Assembly (NCBI GenBank): GCA_041395105.1
Contig: JAWLBB010000009.1
Coordinates: forward strand, 62,001 to 126,000
Reading direction: 5' to 3'
Length of the DNA: 64,000 nucleotides
From: Opitutaceae bacterium
GTDB taxonomy: Bacteria > Verrucomicrobiota > Verrucomicrobiia > Opitutales > Opitutaceae
This document shows, in pieces, positions 47,001 through 52,345 of the stretch; position 1 is the stretch's first letter, and every line of letters begins with the position of its first letter. The position numbers were made by a program, and so were the translations under genes. The notes under the pieces are model-generated. The model had not been told where the DNA came from. It ran no database searches and was given only the letters and a program-made list of their open reading frames with translations.

Positions 47001-47725
47001 GTCGCCGTCGTGATCCAGATAGACCCGCCCGTCGCTCCGGAGTGGTTGGTCCCCTGAGCTGTTCCGTCGGCCGAAATCCGGCCGTTCACGGTCAAAGTGC
47101 CCGAGACGATCAGGCGGATCGCTCCACCGCCCTGCATCGGCGATGCATAGCCAAAAGAGGACGATCCCAATTCGGTGGGTTCCAGCATCGATCCATAAAC
47201 CGGGCCAATCGGATCTGTAGCAGGGGCCGTCCCGGTTCCTTTGCCACCGTGACTGGCGGAGTAGTTTCCCTGAATAGATCCGCTGCCCTGGTAGCCGCCC
47301 GGACCCGTCCCCAGATTGTACAACCCCAGCAGACCCGAACGATAGCCCTGACCGTCTGCATGAATCGCGCTGCCCGAGTCAATCGTCACCGACGCAGCGG
47401 TCAGGCTGGACCCTTCACCCTGCCATTGTTCATTGACCTTCGCATCGATGTTCTTGCCGGCAAAGACGATTTCAGAGTTGCCCGAGACGGTCACCGCGCC
47501 CGTCACCGTGATGTCCGACCCGCCTCCGATCGTCAGTATCGCGCCGCCGCTGACCGCGATGCTGTCGTAGCTGGCCACGGTGTCCTCGGGCAGTTCCGTG
47601 TTCGAGCTGATGTTCAACGGAGCGCCCGTCAGGTTGATCGTAAGGGCGGTGAAGAACGCTACGGAACTGGCAACAGATCCGATTCGGCTGATCGAGAGGA
47701 AGGACGTAAACTCGGACATTCGCAT
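36998..47725 (-). CDS. Giant 3575-aa multidomain surface/secreted protein
   Basis: A signal peptide near residues 1-37 is followed by three beta-rich modules (about 50-845). Each module has HADGQGY or SADGQGY, GATGGSIWIT, GGGR(V/I)A(V/I)Y and EDGTV blocks. A right-handed beta-helix with parallel-repeat lines (LTIRNSVVADAFYDAI, VVNCTFDNN) spans about 930-1376 and ends DMGAYEF. CARDB-like and IPT-like domains follow to about 1700. Several carboxypeptidase-regulatory/Cna-B-like repeats span about 1890-2650 (GASVSLVHTV, GRYRFGGLPDGRYELRAGG). A helical insert (about 2720-3010) ends in a Cys/Pro-rich hinge. Then come a DPNDK domain (from about 3026), an Fn3/Ig-like domain (about 3185-3290) and two tail repeats (about 3297-3575). 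No sorting motif is evident. Adhesion or surface-structure roles are plausible, with function inferred from architecture only. The start may be 47725 or 47719. A LuxR gene lies directly upstream. Confidence 0.85.
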   Translation of the reverse strand: MRMSEFTSFLSISRIGSVASSVAFFTALTINLTGAPLNISSNTELPEDTVASYDSIAVSGGAILTIGGGSDITVTGAVTVSGNSEIVFAGKNIDAKVNEQWQGEGSSLTAASVTIDSGSAIHADGQGYRSGLLGLYNLGTGPGGYQGSGSIQGNYSASHGGKGTGTAPATDPIGPVYGSMLEPTELGSSSFGYASPMQGGGAIRLIVSGTLTVNGRISADGTAQGTNHSGATGGSIWITTATLTGSGLIRANASGKGAASTNRGSGGGRVAVYYNSASGFASLTNIRSASGSDTDASEDGTVWLEQTSGGKRHLTVVGRVDLDGFETEELDSIVVEDGGSLELPGGIDLSVAESILVMDGGTVRAEGKNNTERVGGVWLGEGIHVTVPVLTIEEGGVFHADGQGYQVDASNFYHNLGTGPGGSAVSTYGASYGGSGASSAQLVAPPAAYGSLLEPTDLGSSSYGYTSRTYGGGAIHLTVLDTLTVDGRLSANGLADGTNHLGATGGSIWITTENLAGSGSVQANASPKGTTTANRHSGGGRIAVYYSDASGFDDLKTIEARSGGTDDASEDGTVFLLDVDNGAGDLIVTGRVAIPEDAFETLESISILDTGLLEIFGGATLQVNGAVDVAAGGRIVFRSKGLLKSFRDEWEGEGSHLMAGTLNLPEGASVSADGQGYLEGPGSFLRQWVNLGASHGGLASGQTEPVYGTAVRPLTPGSGGGAGITGYTAGGGALRITTSESIVLDGSITADGVAQGTSQSGATGGSIWITTPSLTGTGTIQANAAESGTVAANGDSGGGRVAIYSSSAIGLPSENIEAAGQGEAEDGTVVLEESGDMFWLDELPTVLHGSRSVSWYAGALASGQSVRLIARQDGTDNTILTSDDPVGFSTAEFGAVSNGLADLKLQVIGSGGSVVRELVTGHSIRNDINWHSGEVSGDEIWAAGTVHVIEDDLLIGKGASVTVEAGAVVKVMPGVLVSLRFDGAFLAEGTAGSPTVITSWMDDTAGGDTNADGDTTAPAVNDWNGFLLDYGSLLELSAYSPVRYSRQTWQGELEGTTHLVGGAVHRVTGNLAVGEWTKLFIEPGAIVKMADGADLVFDPNTVLESRGTPARPVVITSILDDAIGGDTNGDGDETSPAPGDWGKIETNIGVNLVDNTHILYGGDGNTYGSIGNAGGAESILTIRNSVVADAFYDAISCRQGTIRVENTVIAGADRGLARFAFADVDVVNCTFDNNRMALFQHAPGEFRIRNSIIANSLEYGIYQDSGSASDIKVSHTLFWNPEATKGDVVSVYGTGSLGQFSFTITSDGNVNEDPLFGTRDPVFGLGLSEGSPAIDAADGNLAPERDKRGRERRDELSAADTGIAKNGVVPDMGAYEFYENAPTEVDLKAVNLSGPESVMTGAAVTLEWTVSNIGIPLEGAIWKSRIYLVAAASPGSERILVGESVTEISGTFSTGAELTEETALHVPFVPEGGYLWVVDVNVANTPFEGANRVNNLVTSDKATFVGIPELTTEQLLSGVFDVESDRFAFKFRASGGSDWLIVLDAEGESGRTRLYANRGRLAGPVDASESGLPGEPDSLINLSGPDADTWYILGVAERNPDGDLPFSIAVSEVGFELLGVHPSSGSLPGPVTLALDGTGLRPDAEVVLSDGSGGERDAVGTVFDSGRLSATFDLAGLSVGAFDVVVRQGENEDTLENAFQVGTGNPGRLMTRFLLPDAVRSGRLYTAWLEYQNVGGTDLMAPVIGVYGVDGVKLGLTRDEDAVIHDALSLAAISDTDTPWILPPGYRGRLAVVFKAVSGRNVLESTTTTTATTDAMNWSEVGAAIRPDDPPDGWDDIWSLLVEEYGSTAGDYARMVGDAISRYHRETGIASDSLREPLQYLVFGVRDELVSDLSGRVVNTGSGQAVAGASVSLVHTVTSERVAATTARDGSFHLLLPAVGTYEVRVDEYLVLEGSAELEWDGKDPLAGLEIAVSAGSILEGSVRLPVGVSGDLVVVGAQRAEGDESYSVKVSELGRYRFGGLPDGRYELRAGGPGLVADGPVSVSVSEAVYTPGPEFSLGAGGSIAGEVWDAEDNPLAGATVIAIGADSSAASLTGESGDFSVSGLGTGTFSVIVATEGYKRVELGGVAVESGTVTALDPIMLAVAGTINGRVLSSGEGVPGVPVSAVSGDEPLLGQVSDSEGRFTFFNAFVGDWTVTADDPAFELASGMVTVTDPAVPVSLEINLVESEVLAGQVDASGDGGAADAVGLRLVRPDDSVTFAVTDESGAYRFGRLEPGAYTISLYDGSQASQFTVVDGQQPDSVDFSIDRGALRGDLDFPGDLDEPVVMKVKRSGAVVLEQAVANPGSYAFDYLATGDYSIDFAHSTLSFPSIASITVSANETAVIDTIAPGSVDATIRVVDDASEDPAPGALLRVSRPESGFEQLLALDANGTVIVNGLAPARYWLDALLPDKSSEPVPIDVESEPIDLELRVATSGSVSGRVADPLDTGLALIEVAAYRDGSEEPPRQFFTDNDGEYSVDFLPPGTYTLVYGATLFDGLETLISPKIVADVTVSSGTSTDLDVTLVVDTVGFEGVVSTADGSRPLSGSVELRDAEGRLLAVSSIDSDGGYRLPRPDPGSYSIDGQMHHYLVPPVSTTAVNGVVDLPLAADWVGGWYYRLENEPNSGDSRPVAYEGFARPAGAFSQSSVIGTMLGWIRAEMGEPPERQSPLSEVPNTYNDVCPCPEAIAAWEKVQRLQRAADVYWNDWNNQWISGWDQVAADVGIFGVRLGELAGSLLASSYKAPEAIADVKEAAEFLSKLETAVRAGKNLDQLSLNELLEAIEGVNRAKNLAMALFDNRGSIAGAAQSAVGIGGPAGNVNGIWDAITNPSTFSTKGGFLTFTTNLNDFVSNVSGVLGATTSAVNLLGALNDNPKLAKFGLGKVLDKLGPITDVLKPVLAAAEVAKSAAGAIGQVQRAKDNYENMLAQRDAVYNTIGSLIVGCFRNCCVPPEDCCKKRGNRCPPPPPPPGPKNRPPGSTNGVEAIDPNDKSTIGVGAGGYIAPDSVIVFTIRFENVSTATAAAQLVTITDILDMDLDWSTLELLEIGFNGTVVEIPSGLSQYEGTAEVESDPYPVQVSFLFDDDSGTALWSMKSFDPETGDYPEDAFAGFLPPNDETGRGEGYVSFLIEPKAGLVDGTEILNSAEIVFDVNDPIVTNETVNTIDSKAPTSSVAALAASSGRSFAVSWTGEDAGGAGVAYYDVYVSVNGGEWTLWQEGTTETSADYQGTPGSSYAFYVHATDALGFANPVAPTAQAQTIAGVSFLVNIANRGGVGTGPNIMIPGFVINGTGTKKVLVRAVGPELETYSVTGFLEDPELRVVSGGTVVAANDDWSDAANAAEIATVANQVGAFPLKDGSKDAAALLDLVPGSYTVKASGVGQTTGVALVEVYDVDDSANPGAKLVNISNRGEVGVGAAIMIPGFVIGGESAKTVLIRGVGPKLADYNVTGVLEDPTLRLFRAGEATPLLTNDNWSDAANAAELAAAADTVGAFALDAGSKDAAVLVTLEPGSYTVKVSGAGGTEGVALVEVYEVGD
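38679..38781 (-). other. Cys/Pro-rich hinge in giant protein 1
   Basis: About 34 residues contain CFRNCC, PEDCCKK, NRC and then seven prolines in a row, at the junction between the helical insert and the DPNDK domain. A run of cysteines and polyproline suggests a disulfide-stabilised stiff hinge in an exported protein. Confidence 0.8.
45190..47600 (-). repeat. Three-module tandem array of giant gene 1
   Basis: Three units with ADGQGY-encoding positions near 47350, 46520 and 45700, giving a period of about 820-830 bp. The units are more diverged from each other than those of giant gene 2. Confidence 0.8.
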
Positions 47726-47779
47726 GAAGGGCGGAGGGTGTGTTGGAGCGCGGCGACACTGTTCCCGCAGGGATTCAAG

Positions 47780-47816
47780 ATTATAGGGGGCACGTATGAT
47801 TTTCCGCCATGCGTAG
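47780..47816 (-). promoter_or_regulatory. Promoter of giant gene 1
   Basis: A perfect TATAAT (47780-47785, minus strand) lies 55 bases before the start codon. No good -35 is found at 17-18 bp spacing (GGCGGA/TGGCGG), which suggests an activator is needed. The octamer CTACGCAT (47809-47816, minus strand) just upstream recurs before giant gene 2. Confidence 0.55.
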
Positions 47817-47829
47817 AATTACCCGTTTT

Positions 47830-48828
47830 TCAGGCGGTGCCCCTGGGGCCGTTGGGCCTTCCGGTCCAGACGCAATACCCGGCGGCGACCCGATTCTCGA
47901 CATTGAGCTTTTCCAGCAGGGAATCGACGTGACCTTCGATGGTCCTTACGCTGTTGCCCAGAATGGTGGCGATCTCATCATTGGTCTTGCCCTGTGCCAC
48001 CCAGCTGAGGACCTCCGTCTGGCGACGGGTCAGCCCGGCTTGTTCGGCAATCCGGGCCAGGAAGGGCAGCTCGGTGACTGCGGTCGACTGGTCAGTGAGC
48101 TGGAAGTCCACCTCCATATGGGTCCCGGCTCTCCTTTCCCAGGCAATCTCCCGCAGCAGGATCGGCCTGACCTGGCTCGAAAACAGGTCAAATACGGCTG
48201 TTTCACAATCCGAAAAAGGACCCCCGGCGCGAGTCAGGCAGAAGGAGATATTGGGGTAGCCGAGCTGCGTGGGCAGCCGGAATGGCACGATGGCGGGTTC
48301 CCTGGACCCGGTCTTCTTTACCCGAACGGCGGGAACCGGGATCACAATGCCGAGCATCTGGAGGATGCCCAAGGGGCGGAAAAACTCCTGGAAAATCGCC
48401 ATCTCCCTCAGATCCCGCCGAGGGACAAGCTCATCAAATTGAACGGAATGCCCACCGACGGCCCGGGTGAAGTGACGCATCAGCGGGTGTTCTTCACGAT
48501 ACGCTTCATAGGCATCCATCCGCTCCGCCAGGTTCTCACGGTCCGGGGTCACCACGCAGAACCCTGAGTCCTCATCGGAATACAGGTGCGAGAAGACGAC
48601 TCTGTCTCCGTCAATCAATTGCTTCAACTGCTCGATCAGGACGAGTGACAAGGTCAGGAAACCACAGGGCGCTTCCCCGACGACAGACACGGAATGCCTG
48701 ACCTTTGCAATCTGGTCCGAGCTCAGGCATCGATAGTCCACGTTCTTTATGTCAAGGGTGGGGCGGAAGCTCCATGGACCCGCAGAAGAACCCTCCACGC
48801 GACCAGAGCCCCGCAATCCTATCCCCAT
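47830..48828 (-). CDS. LuxR-family transcriptional regulator upstream of giant gene 1
   Basis: 332 residues. The C-terminal HTH is LTRRQTEVLSWVAQGKTNDE then IATILGNSVRTIEGHVDSLL. The N-terminal ~250 residues look like a sensory domain (VVFSHLYSDEDSGFCVVTPD, LGILQMLGIVIPV), with no receiver or autoinducer motif that I can name. The gene ends 104 bp before the 3575-aa protein gene on the same strand, and that gap holds a TATAAT promoter, making this the natural candidate activator. A dyad with central GCGATCGC lies 26-65 bases upstream of its own ATG and may be autoregulatory. It is a paralogue of the regulator at 35636-36724. Confidence 0.88.
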   Translation of the reverse strand: MGIGLRGSGRVEGSSAGPWSFRPTLDIKNVDYRCLSSDQIAKVRHSVSVVGEAPCGFLTLSLVLIEQLKQLIDGDRVVFSHLYSDEDSGFCVVTPDRENLAERMDAYEAYREEHPLMRHFTRAVGGHSVQFDELVPRRDLREMAIFQEFFRPLGILQMLGIVIPVPAVRVKKTGSREPAIVPFRLPTQLGYPNISFCLTRAGGPFSDCETAVFDLFSSQVRPILLREIAWERRAGTHMEVDFQLTDQSTAVTELPFLARIAEQAGLTRRQTEVLSWVAQGKTNDEIATILGNSVRTIEGHVDSLLEKLNVENRVAAGYCVWTGRPNGPRGTA

Positions 48829-48853
48829 CCCCTTGATGTGGAAGCACTTTCAC

Positions 48854-48893
48854 CTAAGGGATTCCACTATTAGCGATCGCAAATCCCCTATAG
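48854..48893. promoter_or_regulatory. Imperfect dyad upstream of LuxR gene 2
   Basis: CTAAGGGATT (48854-48863) and AATCCCCTATAG (48882-48893) form an imperfect inverted repeat around the palindrome GCGATCGC (48873-48880). It sits 26-65 bases before the LuxR start, suiting an operator. Confidence 0.4.
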
Positions 48894-48970
48894 CTTCAGT
48901 ATCAGATCTGCGAATCGAAGCAGACCCGCCGATCGGCTCCTGGCCGGACCGCTTTGCCAAAAGGGCCTTC

Positions 48971-51208
48971 CTACATTTTCGCTTTCGGTCGGCGGCCTGA
49001 GGAGGCCGCCGGGGAAAACTGCGATTCGTTCCGTCTCCAGTCACCGGAGGATGGCGGACGGTACTTGCGGGTTTCCCGTTCCCACCAGTGGACCTGGGAC
49101 TCATCGTTCTGGCGTCGGAATACCTCATAGGCCGCCTGGGCCACCTGATGCGATTTCCAGACCGTATCGCTCAGGTAGCGCCCCGCCTTGATGCCGGCCG
49201 CTGACATGCGCCTTTCGTAATCCCGCAGCATGCGGAAGAGCTCCCCTGCTTCGAGCCATTTGCCCTCCTTGTAGAACTGATATCCGGCGAGGGCGCGACT
49301 GGTTCGCATGTATTCGCCCCACCGGGGCACGCGCGGCCGGGTGTTCGGATCGGCACCCGCAACCGGCAGGAGCGCGCTGTAGAGATCGGCATCCAGCGCC
49401 CGGTCATTGATCTTCTCCTCCAGGAAATAGACGGCCTGGTATTGAGTGAGGGCGTCACCGGGGTTGCCTTCGTCTTCCGACAGCAGGGCCAACCGCATTC
49501 GCAGATCGATCGCCAACCCCAAATCGTTCGGGTACCAACGACCGGATCCGTTGATGTAGGACGCCCCGCGCTGCCGCGCGTGCGACTCCTCAAGGGCAAA
49601 GGCCGCCTTGAAATAGGACTTCGCCCTAATCCGATCGCCCCGCGCTTCAGCCATGACGCCGCGAAACGCCAGGGTCCGGGTGTCACCGGCATCGACTTTG
49701 ACCGCCTCGTCAAGCGCAGCTTCGGCCTCGTCCCAGCGCTGCACGTTGATCTTCTCCCAGGCCCAGCGCAGGTAGTGCGCGGCGGAGGTGAACCGGCCGT
49801 TCGTCCAGGTTTCGGTCGCCTGGCGCAGGTAGTCGTCCACCCGGTTCTGGCGGGCATAGACCTCGGCGAGGGAATAGGAGACCTGATGGTTGCCGGGGTC
49901 CATCCGCAAGGCCGTCTCCCAAGCCAGCGCCGCGGTTTCATAGTCGTTGGACTGACGTGCCAACAGCGCGATATAGTCATGGGTCCGGGCATCGTCGGAA
50001 TGCAGATCCAGAACGGCGTTTCGGTAATCCACCGCGGTCTGGATCCCACGGTTGGCTGCCTGATCGTGCAGGCGGGCCTGCCGGAGTCCCTCTGCCGTGG
50101 GGCTTTTCGTGTATTTGTAGATGGTCCCCCCACGACGCTCTTCCCAGCTGATGGTCTGCGTCAAACCCCAGGAAATGACCATGTGCTGCCCGGCCCCCGC
50201 CGCCGCGATGCTGCGCATCATATAGAGAACCTCCGGATCCGGTTGGCCCGCGGACATGGCCCGGCGCAGGTAGGATTCCGCATTGGCAAATTGCTTGAGT
50301 CGCAACTCAAGACGACCCATCCCGATAAGCGCACCCACGTGATCCGGATTAATCTGCAGGGCCCGTTGCAGATAAATGCGAGCCCGCTCGATTTCGGCCG
50401 CCCACAACTGGCGCCCCTGCATACGATATGAATCGGGATTCGCGGCAGACCCCACCGCATGTGCCTGCACCTCCAGCTCGTCGAGGAGAAAGCGGCCGAA
50501 ACGAAAGAGGCGGTCCGGATCGTCGGGCGATTCGGCCAGGTGCCAGTCCAGCCTTCGGCAGTTCTCCGAATAGGTTTCATCTCCGACCAGGCGACTTCGG
50601 TTCGAGGCCAACAGAAGCTCATCCGCCATCGATTGCAGCGTCCCGTATGGTTCGCCCCTCTCGGCGGCCTTGACCAGGTCTTTGCTCAGGGCGGCTGGAT
50701 TCCCGGCGACTCGTTTCCCCCGTGCCTCCCTGATCAGACCTTCCGCCCAGTCCTGCACCCCGTTGGAGTCCTTGGGATCGAGTTTCCGCGCGTGCTCCAT
50801 GTCGGCGTCCGCTCGTTGCAGATCTCCCATTCTGGCGGCGCAAACGGCTCGCTTGGGATAGGCGTCCGCCAACCGTGGGCGCCAGGCGATAACCAGGGAC
50901 AGATGATTCCGCGCGCGCTCGTAGTCGCCGAGCATGACCAATGCCGACCCGTAAATAAAACGCGCGACAAGATCTGTGGGATCAGCCTCGACCAATGTGG
51001 CGCTCTGATCGGCGGCGCCACGGTAGTCGGACTGCCGGAACAATTGGATCGCCACAGTCGATCGGGGGCTGTCTTCAGGCTTTAGGACCTCGTAAGCCGG
51101 AGTTCTCGGGTTCGTCGGAATCCCGGGATCACTCGGTTCCGACGAACCGCAGCCGACCAGGAAAAACCCGGCCAAAAAGGATGTGAAGACAATACGGGGC
51201 AGGACCAT
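48971..51208 (-). CDS. TPR-repeat lipoprotein between the two giant genes
   Basis: 745 residues from the ATG at 51208 (the frame opens at 51271). A lipoprotein signal ends in the lipobox FFLVGC with Cys20, then a Ser/Pro-rich linker. The body is tetratricopeptide repeats: IQLFRQSDYRGAADQSATLV, IYGSALVMLGDYERARNHLSL, RALQINPDHVGALIGMGRLE, ETALRMDPGNHQVSYSLAEVY, DEAVKVDAGDTRTLAFRGVM. The last ~120 residues are charged (VHWWERETRKYRPPSSGDWR). It is co-oriented with and lies between the 4196-aa and 3575-aa surface-protein genes. TPR lipoproteins often assemble outer-membrane or secretion complexes, so a partner role in export or display of the giants is possible but unproven. Confidence 0.82.
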   Translation of the reverse strand: MVLPRIVFTSFLAGFFLVGCGSSEPSDPGIPTNPRTPAYEVLKPEDSPRSTVAIQLFRQSDYRGAADQSATLVEADPTDLVARFIYGSALVMLGDYERARNHLSLVIAWRPRLADAYPKRAVCAARMGDLQRADADMEHARKLDPKDSNGVQDWAEGLIREARGKRVAGNPAALSKDLVKAAERGEPYGTLQSMADELLLASNRSRLVGDETYSENCRRLDWHLAESPDDPDRLFRFGRFLLDELEVQAHAVGSAANPDSYRMQGRQLWAAEIERARIYLQRALQINPDHVGALIGMGRLELRLKQFANAESYLRRAMSAGQPDPEVLYMMRSIAAAGAGQHMVISWGLTQTISWEERRGGTIYKYTKSPTAEGLRQARLHDQAANRGIQTAVDYRNAVLDLHSDDARTHDYIALLARQSNDYETAALAWETALRMDPGNHQVSYSLAEVYARQNRVDDYLRQATETWTNGRFTSAAHYLRWAWEKINVQRWDEAEAALDEAVKVDAGDTRTLAFRGVMAEARGDRIRAKSYFKAAFALEESHARQRGASYINGSGRWYPNDLGLAIDLRMRLALLSEDEGNPGDALTQYQAVYFLEEKINDRALDADLYSALLPVAGADPNTRPRVPRWGEYMRTSRALAGYQFYKEGKWLEAGELFRMLRDYERRMSAAGIKAGRYLSDTVWKSHQVAQAAYEVFRRQNDESQVHWWERETRKYRPPSSGDWRRNESQFSPAASSGRRPKAKM

Positions 51209-51312
51209 CGCCAGGATCACCCACAGGCAACAGGGTTCAGCAATCAATCCTGACGGTAACCGGGGTGTCAACGTTCGAACGTGACGCGGAACCCCATCTC
51301 CCGTCTCCTCTC

Positions 51313-52345
51313 TCCGCGCGTCCGGGGATCACCCGGACGCGCTCAATCGCCAACTTCATAGACTTCGACCAGGGCCACGCCCTCGGTGCCTCCGGCGCCC
51401 GAGACCTTGACCGTGTAGCTGCCCGGCTCCAGGGTGACCAGGACGGCGGCGTCCTTGCTGCCGGCATCCAGGGCAAAAGCCCCGACCGTCTCGGCGGCCG
51501 CGGCCAGTTCCGCCGCGTTGGCCGCATCGCTCCAATTGTCGTTGGTCAGCAGCGGCGTGGCCTCGCCGGCGCGGAAGAGCCGCAGGGTGGGATCCTCCAG
51601 CACCCCGGTCACGTTGTAGTCGGCCAGTTTCGGGCCCACCCCGCGGATCAGGACCGTCTTGGCGCTCTCACCGCCGATGACAAAGCCGGGAATCATGATG
51701 GCCGCACCGACTCCGACTTCGCCCCGGTTGGAGATATTGACCAGCTTTGCGCCGGGATTGGCCGAGTCGTCCACATCGTAGACTTCGACCAGGGCCACAC
51801 CGGTGGTCTGCCCCACCCCGGAGGCCTTGACCGTGTAGCTGCCGGGCACAAGGTCCAGCAGCGCAGCCGCGTCCTTCGAGCCGTCCTTAAGCGGAAAGGC
51901 CCCGACCTGGTTGGCCACCGTGGCAATCTCCACCGCATTGGCCGCATCCGACCAGTCGTCATTGGCTGCAACAACCGTGCCCCCTGAGACCACCCGCAGT
52001 TCCGGATCCTCGAGGAAGCCGGTGACGCTGTAGGTCTCCAGTTCCGGACCGACCGCGCGCACCAGAACCTTCTTGGTCCCGGTGCCGTTGATCACGAAGC
52101 CCGGAATCATGATGTTGGGTCCGGTCCCCACCCCACCGCGATTGGCGATGTTCACCAGGAAAGAGACCCCGGCGATGGTCTGGGCCTGGGCCGTCGGCGC
52201 CACCGGATTGGCAAAGCCAAGCGCATCCGTCGCGTGGACGTAGAAGGCGTAGGAGGAACCCGGCGTTCCCTCGTAGTCGGCACTGGTTTCAGTCGTGCCT
52301 TCCTGCCACAGGGTCCACTCCCCGCCGTCCACCGAGACATAGACA
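51313..52345. repeat. 3' constant block of giant gene 2 (copy B)
   Basis: Nearly identical and colinear with 36968-38000, including the hairpin. Above about 52345 the two genes diverge abruptly at DNA level but remain related in protein, through the DPNDK and Ig-like domains. Confidence 0.9.
51316..51342 (-). terminator. Terminator hairpin of giant gene 2
   Basis: The 11-bp perfect stem GCGCGTCCGGG/CCCGGACGCGC abuts the stop at 51343. It is identical to the giant gene 1 hairpin except for one loop base. Confidence 0.75.

Noticed and set aside
46118..47932. 604-codon open frame on the plus strand opposite the giant gene 1 start
   Set aside because: It lies antisense to a repeat-rich coding region with strong domain signatures. 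Its own translation (Arg/Gly-rich, no motif) is typical of high-GC antisense shadows.
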